Program-made: the position numbers and the translations under genes
Origin: Helicobacteraceae bacterium
Lineage (GTDB): Bacteria > Campylobacterota > Campylobacteria > Campylobacterales > Sulfurimonadaceae
Assembly (NCBI GenBank): GCA_027081565.1
Contig: JALWKG010000086.1
Span: 1-5,836 of the forward strand
Direction of reading: 5' to 3'
DNA: 5,836 nt
Shown here: positions 1-4,993 of the stretch, piece by piece
Layout of the letters: every line of letters starts with the position of its first letter
How positions within the stretch are numbered: the first letter of the stretch is position 1
The notes under the pieces: model-generated
Database searches by the model: none
What the model saw: the letters and a program-made list of their open reading frames with translations, nothing else
What the model was told of the DNA's origin: nothing

Positions 1-1056
1 ATTGATGGAGTTGGCGATAAAGACATCTTTACGGTCTTGTTTTTGGGTCATTGAAAAGAGCAGTGGGTCGTAGTTTATCTGTGTTGAGAGTATGTTGGTG
101 GTGTTGGTATCATAGGTAGTGAACTGTGAGAGGATCATTGTTGTTTTAATGACAGGTGTGTTCAGAAAAAATGAACCAAACTGGATCTTTTTGTTGTTTT
201 CAAGGTGCCACTTGAGGTTGGTCGTCTTACGATCGATACCATAAGCGATCAGACGCTTTTTAGAGAGTTCCATAGAGGGTTTGTAATCCATATCCAACTC
301 TTTGTAGACCGGCTTACGACTGCTTGGCTGGAAACTGAGGTTTTTATCCATATAGCTCTCTTTAGTCTGTGCATAGAGCTTTTTACCTTTAGCCGACTTG
401 TCATAAAAGACTACAAGTGGTGAGGTGGCACGCTTGGTCAGTATGTTGATCTGTGCCTGATAGTCAATAGCACCAAAATAGACATTCTCTTCAGAACTGT
501 TGATGTCGCTGACATGAATAGTTGGAAAATAGATGGTTAATTCATCTTCTATAGAGGAGACAACATCTGCACCGCGTTTGGTCAAAGGGGCAATGACGTA
601 GTGGAACTCTTCGTCTTTAATCTCTTGAAGAACGCGTTGCATCTCCTCTGCACTTTCATCTTTGACTTGAAAATTTTTAAGCACAAAAGGGTGGTTACGT
701 GTTAAGAGGTAAGCAAAAACGGCATTAGAGGTAGAGTACGCATAACGACCTATGAGTTTGTACGGAAGGATCATAGCGATCTTAAGCTCTCTCTTGGTGT
801 CAGGTGCACCAATGTTTAAAAGACCTCCATAGATCATACGGTCATCTTCAAGTTCCATACATGCTAGTTTGTTTTGTGCCAGTGCCAAAAATGTAAAGAT
901 CTCGCCTGATTCCACATAGGCTTGCAGACAGTTGTTGTCACAGCTTTCATTAATGTCTATACCTTGAACATAGGTAGTTGGTAGTGGAATAGATGAGATT
1001 TGAGAACTCTCAGAAAAAAGAAGTAGGGGTAGAAGTAATAGAAGGTAGAATTTCAT
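1..1056 (-). CDS. Secreted protein, likely type-1 periplasmic-binding (LpoA/LivJ-like) fold, partial
   Basis: The frame is open from the ATG at 1056 to the left edge (352 codons, no stop), so the C-terminus is missing. Residues 1-16 are MKFYLLLLLPLLLFSE, a short positive end and a leucine-rich core typical of a Sec signal peptide. No lipobox Cys is visible, so a soluble periplasmic protein is likely. The mature N-terminus has C39, C43 and C66, which could form a disulfide. From about residue 91 the pattern (KIAMILPYKLIG, then FHYVIAPLTKRGADVV near 151-166, then SPLVVFYDKSAKGKKLY near 212-228) resembles the alternating strand/helix layout of type-1 periplasmic-binding proteins, including the LpoA C-terminal domain. 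That family assignment is my inference from pattern. The ATG overlaps the TGA of the upstream glycosylase-like gene (ATGA), suggesting translational coupling. No specific ligand or role can be named. Confidence 0.8.
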   Translation of the reverse strand, partial: MKFYLLLLLPLLLFSESSQISSIPLPTTYVQGIDINESCDNNCLQAYVESGEIFTFLALAQNKLACMELEDDRMIYGGLLNIGAPDTKRELKIAMILPYKLIGRYAYSTSNAVFAYLLTRNHPFVLKNFQVKDESAEEMQRVLQEIKDEEFHYVIAPLTKRGADVVSSIEDELTIYFPTIHVSDINSSEENVYFGAIDYQAQINILTKRATSPLVVFYDKSAKGKKLYAQTKESYMDKNLSFQPSSRKPVYKELDMDYKPSMELSKKRLIAYGIDRKTTNLKWHLENNKKIQFGSFFLNTPVIKTTMILSQFTTYDTNTTNILSTQINYDPLLFSMTQKQDRKDVFIANSIN

Positions 1057-1688
1057 AAACAACCTTTAATGGTTTTAAGATCGGTAAGTGCAACACTTTT
1101 CATCGATGGATTACGCAGTAAATACTGTGGGTGGTACATGGCAACGATAAGGTAGTCATCATACTTTACCTTTTGACCGCGTACCTGTTCAAAAGAGGTG
1201 TTGTCTCCGGTAAGAAGTCGGTAGGCATCCTCACCCAAGGCCATGATGACCTTGGGTCTAATTGTCTCTATCTGTTTATAGAGGTAGGGTTTACAACTGT
1301 TAAACTCAGATTTTGAGGGTGTGTTTGTTCCTAGAGGCTTACATTTTACAGCATGGGTAAAAAAGACCTCTTCGCGGCGTAGCCCTATGACTTTTTCAAG
1401 CATGTTGATCAAGATCTCACCAGATTTGCCGACATAGTAGTCGTTGGCATCATCTTCACTTGCAGAGACATAGGCATCTACGATCATTAAGTCACTTTGC
1501 AGGTTACCACTTCCTGGCATACTCTGATGTCTGGACTTACTCAGGTCACAAAGATGGCACTCTGAGATGGTGTTATAGAGGGCATTTAAATCATCGGGTA
1601 ACTCTTGCGTGAGGGTAGGTGTGTTGGTTATAAAAGGGTCACTGTAGTTAAATCCGAGTGCTCTTAACCGGTAGAGGTTTTGTAGCAT
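1053..1688 (-). CDS. Divergent family-4-like uracil-DNA glycosylase, 4Fe-4S type
   Basis: This 211-residue protein has the family 4 uracil-DNA glycosylase layout. Four cysteines, C44, C47 (CHLC), C116 (VKCKP) and C132 (SCKPYL), match the usual C-x2-C ... C ... C cluster ligands. YVGKSGEIL (85-93) corresponds to the PFVGRAG loop, IRPKVIMALG (143-152) to the core strand, and YHPQYLLRNP (185-194) to the HPSxLLR motif. Family members excise uracil from DNA to start base-excision repair. The catalytic GEAPG loop is not recognisable: the equivalent stretch is VDAYVSASED (70-79), so activity on uracil is uncertain. The ATG at 1688 has no clear Shine-Dalgarno. The frame upstream reaches a stop after 11 codons without another start codon, so this start is favoured. 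It lies first in a two-gene unit with the secreted protein. Confidence 0.85.
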   Translation of the reverse strand: MLQNLYRLRALGFNYSDPFITNTPTLTQELPDDLNALYNTISECHLCDLSKSRHQSMPGSGNLQSDLMIVDAYVSASEDDANDYYVGKSGEILINMLEKVIGLRREEVFFTHAVKCKPLGTNTPSKSEFNSCKPYLYKQIETIRPKVIMALGEDAYRLLTGDNTSFEQVRGQKVKYDDYLIVAMYHPQYLLRNPSMKSVALTDLKTIKGCL

Positions 1689-1894
1689 GACAAGGTTCTG
1701 ATAGGATTTCGTAGTAGCCCCTTAGTATGGTGAAAATCAATAGCTTAGTGTAGTTAATGCTCAGTTAAACTTGGATAAATTAGCCTGAAAAAACTACTAA
1801 TACCGAGGTTACTTTGTGATTAAACGGTATTGATAAAAAATAGAGAGATGAAGGTCGATAGAAAGTTGTTTTGTGATATTGAAAGAAAAGATGG
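1689..1894. other. Non-coding gap upstream of the glycosylase-like gene
   Basis: AT-rich stretch with no credible gene, tRNA or known RNA that I can recognise. It should contain the minus-strand promoter for the gene starting at 1688, but no convincing -10/-35 pair stands out; candidates such as TACACT or CATACT on the minus strand are weak. Confidence 0.5.
1799..1831. repeat. Inverted repeat with 7-base arms
   Basis: AATACCG (1799-1805) and CGGTATT (1825-1831) are perfect reverse complements separated by 19 bases. The stem is AT-leaning and the spacer long, so it could be a weak RNA hairpin, a protein site or chance. It lies about 110 to 145 bases upstream of the glycosylase-like start. Confidence 0.35.
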
Positions 1895-1918
1895 AACAAG
1901 AGGCTAAAAGCCCCTGTT
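1895..1918 (-). terminator. Probable weak terminator of the superoxide reductase gene
   Basis: Read on the minus strand just past the TAG at 1933, AACAGGGGC and GCCTCTTGTT form a stem of about nine pairs with one bulge and a UUUUA loop. One pair is G-U on this strand but would be an A-C mismatch on the other, so the minus strand is the better fit. The following sequence is pyrimidine-rich (CATCTTTTCTTTC) but lacks a clean U tract, so termination may be partial. Confidence 0.5.
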
Positions 1919-1932
1919 AAAAGTGTTTAGAA

Positions 1933-2319
1933 CTACTCAGTTACTTCTACAAGTTCTGCAGTTGATTCCCAGATACCGTGTTTTGTACAGTAACCGTGAG
2001 CTACTAGGTTCATTTTCTTACCTGTTGCACGGATGTTGAATGTTACTTCTGCGTGAGACTTCTCATTACCAAGTGTACCTGGTGTAAATGTTGTCATTGC
2101 AAGTTTAGTCTCACCATTGAAAAGAGTGATAGACTCGATGAAGTGATCGAAATCATCCGGGTGAGTGTACTCGTTACCCATCTTAACGTTGACTGCAACC
2201 ATCTCGCCTTTTTTAGCAACACCCTCTACAGTGATAAATGGTGAGTGACGATCGATAAGATCTTTTTTTGCTTCGCGCTCTACGTTGTCGATGTTTTCAT
2301 ATACGTGAATCTTTGGCAT
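1933..2319 (-). CDS. Superoxide reductase, neelaredoxin type (desulfoferrodoxin family)
   Basis: This 128-residue protein matches the iron-binding domain of superoxide reductases, which reduce superoxide to hydrogen peroxide without making oxygen. It is a cytosolic detoxification enzyme of anaerobes and microaerophiles. The Fe(His)4(Cys) ligands are all in place: H25 (DRHSPFI), H53 and H59 (THPDDFDHF, six apart), and C111 and H114 (CTKHGIWE). There is no N-terminal desulforedoxin domain, so it is a single-centre, class II enzyme. The usual E-K-H triplet before the first His reads D23-R24-H25, so the Glu that caps oxidised iron and the Lys that steers superoxide are both conservatively replaced. 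The ATG at 2319 has a strong Shine-Dalgarno (AAGGA). The gene appears to be monocistronic, with its own 155-base upstream region and a hairpin downstream. Confidence 0.92.
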   Translation of the reverse strand: MPKIHVYENIDNVEREAKKDLIDRHSPFITVEGVAKKGEMVAVNVKMGNEYTHPDDFDHFIESITLFNGETKLAMTTFTPGTLGNEKSHAEVTFNIRATGKKMNLVAHGYCTKHGIWESTAELVEVTE

Positions 2320-2325
2320 GTTAAT

Positions 2326-2333
2326 GTCCTTTT
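2326..2333 (-). promoter_or_regulatory. Shine-Dalgarno of the superoxide reductase gene
   Basis: AAAAGGAC on the minus strand ends 6 bases before the ATG at 2319, a strong and well-spaced ribosome binding site that fixes this start. Confidence 0.8.
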
Positions 2334-2351
2334 AAATATTTTAATACAGGC

Positions 2352-2379
2352 ATTCTACAAGGAAATAGTTTTAACAAAA
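2352..2379 (-). promoter_or_regulatory. Candidate proximal promoter of the superoxide reductase gene
   Basis: On the minus strand TAGAAT (2357-2352) is a five-of-six -10 box. A T-rich TTTTGT (2379-2374) lies 16 bases upstream in the -35 position but is a poor match. Transcription would start near 2345 and give a leader of about 26 bases. Confidence 0.4.
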
Positions 2380-2400
2380 CATAAATAAGAGTAATAATGT

Positions 2401-2421
2401 CTGAGTTAATATTTAGCTCAG
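2401..2421. repeat. 21-base near-perfect palindrome, candidate operator
   Basis: The 21 bases are symmetric about A2411. Arms CTGAG (2401-2405) and CTCAG (2417-2421) pair perfectly, and the inner TTAA/TTTA bases also pair except for one T-G position and the central T-A-T. It lies between the two candidate superoxide reductase -10 boxes, so it could be a repressor site or a hairpin in a long leader. I do not recognise the motif as a named regulator's site. Confidence 0.5.
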
Positions 2422-2439
2422 TTACAAGTGAGAATGGTT

Positions 2440-2445
2440 ATTATA
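2440..2445 (-). promoter_or_regulatory. Candidate distal -10 box of the superoxide reductase gene
   Basis: A perfect TATAAT on the minus strand (within AACTATAATAACC). An A-rich run lies upstream instead of a -35 hexamer, as is common in Campylobacterota sigma-70 promoters. Transcription from here would start near 2433, leaving a leader of roughly 115 bases that includes the 2401-2421 palindrome. Confidence 0.5.
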
Positions 2446-2474
2446 GTTGGAGTTTTTTTATTTAAGGGGTACTT

Positions 2475-2633
2475 TTAGCGTTTGATGAGGGTACTGACAA
2501 GATGCTGTAGAAAATTGCTTTTAGGTTTTTTAAGCTCCTCTTTTCTCTTTTGACGCATATCTCGCGTCTCGTCAAGTTTCTCTTGCAAATATTGTGATGC
2601 TTTATGGATCTCTTTAGGTGTAAAGTTACTCAT
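2475..2633 (-). CDS. 52-residue basic protein, third gene of the motor-like operon
   Basis: This small gene starts at the ATG at 2633, inside the end of the OmpA-like gene: ATGAGTAA contains both its start and the upstream TAA, an 8-base overlap that suggests translational coupling. The product is highly charged and lysine-rich. It begins MSNFTPKEIHKASQYLQEKL, followed by a run of acidic and basic residues (DETRDMRQKRKEELKK, 21-36), and ends in an amphipathic-looking NFLQHLVSTLIKR (40-52). There is no signal peptide or clear membrane helix, so a cytoplasmic, possibly membrane-surface, helical protein is likely. I do not recognise a family. No independent Shine-Dalgarno is obvious. The overlap, the sensible composition and the absence of another gene in the interval argue that it is real, but its function is unknown. 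Confidence 0.7.
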   Translation of the reverse strand: MSNFTPKEIHKASQYLQEKLDETRDMRQKRKEELKKPKSNFLQHLVSTLIKR

Positions 2634-3738
2634 ACTCAAGGATCTTCTCTATCTCATTCATGGCATCATCATTTTTAAGGGTAAACTTGATCTCGATACG
2701 ACGAGAAGCTGCCTTATCCTCTTTTCCATTTTTTATAATGCGGTCTTGATACGAACGTCCACTCGCCACAAGAAGAGGATTTAAGTTGTTTTTCTTGGTA
2801 AAGTCCAAACTTAAGAGGTAGGTCATCACAGCGTAGGCTCGTTTTTGTGAGAGGTTGAGGTTATAGAGGTAACTACCGTCACTGTCGGTATGCCCTTCAA
2901 TGACGATGCGATCAAGGTGTGTTTTGATGTTGGGGTTGGAGAGGAGGGTGCCGATGTACTCTATAAAGACCTTTTTCAACTCTTTTTTAGAGCTCTGTTT
3001 CAGTGTAGCGCTCCCTTTTGGAAACAGAATGTTGGAAGAGAGTCTCAACGAACCACTGCCAGTATCGATCTGTACATGTTCACCAAGACTCTGCTTGAGC
3101 TCAGCAATGATCTTGATCTTAATTCCGGTAAGACTTTTGATCTGCGCTTTTTGTGACTGAAGCTTTTGAACAAGACGGTCATAATCACTCTCTTTTTGTT
3201 CCAGAGCTTGAAGCAGTGACAAGAGTTTCTGATCTTTGAGCTGCAGGGCATTTTGAGCCGCAGTGGTCTCGTTAGACAAGATAAGGACTTTGGCTTCATA
3301 CTCCTCTATGGTCTTGTTGTTGTCTGCGATGGTTGCATTGGACTCGTTTAAGAGGTTCTGCATGATGATGATCTTCTCATTGAAATCATCGAGTTTGGTG
3401 TTGTTAGCCAAGAGGATGTTGTTAAGGTTGATAAGCTCATCGGTTTTAAGTTGAAGTGCTTCGGCACTATAAAGCAATTCCTGCTGGGTTGTGTTGAGCT
3501 CAGCCGTTCTCTGTGCCAGTAGTGTTTTTAACTTCTGTACCTCTTTGTCACGTAGAAGCAGGGCACTGATAGAGTTTTCCAGTGAGTGCTCCTTCGAGTC
3601 CAAACTGGACTTCAAGACGATAGACTTGACGACGATAGCACCGATCAACAAGATGAAGATAAAAAGCAGCCCGGCCATAAGGTCAGCATACGAAAGCCAA
3701 AAATTACTGGTCTCGTTACTATCGTTACGTTTAAACAT
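2626..3738 (-). CDS. MotB/ZorB-like stator subunit with long coiled coil and OmpA peptidoglycan-binding domain
   Basis: This 370-residue protein has three parts. A short cytoplasmic N-terminus leads into one membrane helix (about 14-38) with the MotB-type signature W14-LSYADLMAGLL; D19 is the expected ion-carrying Asp. Residues about 45-215 are a long, Gln/Leu/Lys-rich predicted coiled coil in the periplasm. Residues about 223-355 are an OmpA-type domain with ILFPKGSATL (237-246), EGHTDSDG (281-288, D285), NLSQKRA (295-301, R300) and ASRRIEI (344-350). D285 and R300 sit where OmpA proteins bind the diaminopimelate of peptidoglycan. The ATG shares one base with the upstream stop (TAATG), and GAGAAG just upstream can act as ribosome binding site. 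It is the partner of the upstream channel subunit. The coiled coil is much longer than the linker of flagellar MotB, so a flagellar role is unlikely. Confidence 0.9.
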   Translation of the reverse strand: MFKRNDSNETSNFWLSYADLMAGLLFIFILLIGAIVVKSIVLKSSLDSKEHSLENSISALLLRDKEVQKLKTLLAQRTAELNTTQQELLYSAEALQLKTDELINLNNILLANNTKLDDFNEKIIIMQNLLNESNATIADNNKTIEEYEAKVLILSNETTAAQNALQLKDQKLLSLLQALEQKESDYDRLVQKLQSQKAQIKSLTGIKIKIIAELKQSLGEHVQIDTGSGSLRLSSNILFPKGSATLKQSSKKELKKVFIEYIGTLLSNPNIKTHLDRIVIEGHTDSDGSYLYNLNLSQKRAYAVMTYLLSLDFTKKNNLNPLLVASGRSYQDRIIKNGKEDKAASRRIEIKFTLKNDDAMNEIEKILEYE

Positions 3739-4868
3739 TACTTCTCTCTGGTATGGTTAGCGATGGTCTGATGATACTTTCTAATACTCTTTTGAACCTC
3801 ACTGCTCTCTGCACTGACATGGGTCGCAAAGTCAGCAAGTTTGACAACGATATCTCCTATCTCCGCGTCGATCTTCTCAAAGCTTTTGTTTAGGGTGGTG
3901 TCCATCTGTCCTGCGTAGAGTTTGGTACTTTTTTCGAGTGCTTCGGTTGCGGTGACAAAACGTTCAAGTTGTGACTTTATCTGGTTTTGGGCATCTACTG
4001 CTGTTGTACTCTGGTCAATGATGGCAAGTGAACCCTGTATCTGCTGAGAAGCCTGGTCTATGGTGTTGGCAAGAAGGGTGAAGTTTTGGTTGCTTTCATG
4101 CATCACCTCTTTAAAGGCCTCTAGCTGCTGTTGGTTGATGTCTCTGATAAAAGAGAGGTCAAATGTCTCTTTAAGTGCTGATAAAAAGCGGTTCTCCTCG
4201 AGGTCGCTTTTAGAGTGTTGGTGGATGCTCAGTTCATCTTCACTCCAGATATGAGAGGCAAAAAGGGTCTCTATGTTGTGAAAATAGTTATCGATCTTAC
4301 TAAGACCACGCTTCTCGAAATAGGTCCATAACAGTGAGAGAAAAATACCGTAGATGGAAGCAAAAAAGGCGGAACCAACACCACTGAGCAGGGTAGAGAT
4401 CTCACTGTCAAGCGCATCTGCACTGCTGGCAGAGAAGTTTGGCATAGAGATGGCCATGGCTACAAAGGTGCCTAAGATACCAAGCATAGGAAAGATCGAA
4501 GAGGCGACAGAGACAAAGTTGTCATTACGGACGTCTCTATAAAAGTGGTTTAAAAACTTGTCAATGTCCAAAATGGATTTGCTCTCTTCACCAAGGGTCA
4601 AAGACTTTGCAATGAGCTCTTTTTTCAGGCTGCTTTCCATCTCAAGCTGGGTTCCACGCATCTTACAGGCAGCATAGTTGGCGTTATGTTTGATAAAAAG
4701 CAAAAATACCAAAAAGATAAAACCGATGTAGACAAGAGTATAAAGTGGTATATTAAGAGGAATGAGGCCAAGGTAGCCCGCGAGCATGGTGACAAAAAAC
4801 AGAAGAGGTAAAAGTGCGATCACTATGAAGTTGGCAGAGCAGTTGACCTTGGCATGGAGGGTGTTCAT
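3738..4868 (-). CDS. MotA/TolQ/ExbB-type ion channel subunit with long cytoplasmic helical tail (ZorA-like)
   Basis: This 376-residue inner-membrane protein has four predicted membrane helices: about 13-33, 38-60, 118-141 and 161-183. Helix 3 holds the family motif F-P-M-L-G-I-L-G-T-F (126-135), with P127 and T134 at the expected pore positions. Helix 4 is rich in small and polar residues (SGVGSAFFAS, 162-171). A cytoplasmic loop (about 61-117) joins helices 2 and 3. Residues about 190-376 form a long helical, coiled-coil-like tail rich in Gln, Ser and Thr. Family members form a pentamer around two copies of the Asp-bearing partner and convert ion flow into rotation or force. The tail is far longer than in TolQ or ExbB and resembles the arrangement in ZorA. 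The ATG at 4868 has AGGA six bases upstream and a TATAAT promoter close by, so this is the first gene of the three-gene operon. Confidence 0.9.
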   Translation of the reverse strand: MNTLHAKVNCSANFIVIALLPLLFFVTMLAGYLGLIPLNIPLYTLVYIGFIFLVFLLFIKHNANYAACKMRGTQLEMESSLKKELIAKSLTLGEESKSILDIDKFLNHFYRDVRNDNFVSVASSIFPMLGILGTFVAMAISMPNFSASSADALDSEISTLLSGVGSAFFASIYGIFLSLLWTYFEKRGLSKIDNYFHNIETLFASHIWSEDELSIHQHSKSDLEENRFLSALKETFDLSFIRDINQQQLEAFKEVMHESNQNFTLLANTIDQASQQIQGSLAIIDQSTTAVDAQNQIKSQLERFVTATEALEKSTKLYAGQMDTTLNKSFEKIDAEIGDIVVKLADFATHVSAESSEVQKSIRKYHQTIANHTREK

Positions 4869-4874
4869 TTTTTT

Positions 4875-4878
4875 TCCT
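4875..4878 (-). promoter_or_regulatory. Shine-Dalgarno of the channel-subunit gene
   Basis: AGGA on the minus strand, followed by an A-only spacer of 6 bases before the ATG at 4868. It supports this start. Confidence 0.7.
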
Positions 4879-4895
4879 ATAGACTTTGTTGACGA

Positions 4896-4901
4896 ATTAT
4901 A
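4896..4901 (-). promoter_or_regulatory. -10 box of the motor-like operon promoter
   Basis: A perfect TATAAT on the minus strand within GTATATAATTC. An A/T run (TCTCTTTAAAAAAAG) lies upstream and no recognisable -35 box. Transcription would start near 4889 and give a leader of about 20 bases before the ATG at 4868. Confidence 0.65.
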
Positions 4902-4913
4902 TACACTTTTTTT

Positions 4914-4938
4914 AAAGAGATGCCCTGAAAGCCTCTTT
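4914..4938. repeat. Inverted repeat in the divergent promoter region
   Basis: AAAGAG (4914-4919) pairs with CTCTTT (4933-4938), and after a two-base bulge GC (4922-4923) pairs with GC (4931-4932), leaving a 7-base loop. It lies just upstream of the minus-strand -10 box and upstream of the glyS promoter, so it could be a shared regulatory site or a chance structure. Confidence 0.35.
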
Positions 4939-4949
4939 TAACCGACAAA

Positions 4950-4962
4950 GCGATAAAATCGC
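4950..4962. repeat. 13-base palindrome overlapping the candidate glyS -10 box
   Basis: GCGAT (4950-4954) and ATCGC (4958-4962) are perfect reverse complements around AAA. It overlaps the TAAAAT box of the candidate glyS promoter, so a bound protein there would block transcription. It may simply be chance. Confidence 0.35.
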
Positions 4963-4976
4963 GGCAACTATATACT
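4954..4976 (+). promoter_or_regulatory. Candidate glyS promoter (-10 boxes)
   Basis: Two -10-like hexamers face glyS: TAAAAT (4954-4959) and TATACT (4971-4976). The first is preferred, because a start near 4966 leaves a leader of about 28 bases that keeps the AAGG Shine-Dalgarno (4982-4985), whereas a start from the second would fall on or past that site. No clear -35 box is seen for either. Confidence 0.45.
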
Positions 4977-4993
4977 ATGACAAGGTCTACAAA

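Noticed and set aside
205..423. Plus-strand open frame of 72 codons
   Set aside because: It lies opposite the continuous 352-codon minus-strand gene, which has a signal peptide and coherent composition; the plus frame is a shadow.
1848..1907. A 19-residue plus-strand frame with an AGAG-like upstream site
   Set aside because: Too short, in AT-rich non-coding sequence, and it runs into the terminator-like hairpin; nothing supports translation.
1933..2319. SoxZ or another sulfur-carrier protein
   Set aside because: Size and lineage made this worth considering, but the H25, H53, H59, C111, H114 pattern and the YCTKHGIWE motif are those of superoxide reductase.
2430..2446. Fur box
   Set aside because: About 11 of 15 compared positions agree with the E. 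coli consensus, but in an A/T-rich region overlapping a TATAAT box this is expected by chance, so it is not listed as a site.
2475..4868. A complete Zorya anti-phage system
   Set aside because: Only the ZorA/ZorB-like motor pair is present. The flanking genes are a superoxide reductase and glyS, with no ZorC, ZorD helicase/nuclease or ZorE nuclease, and no mobile-element or defence-island signs.
2626..4868. Flagellar motAB genes
   Set aside because: The channel subunit has a long C-terminal tail and the partner a coiled coil of about 170 residues, neither typical of MotA or MotB, and no flagellar gene is nearby.
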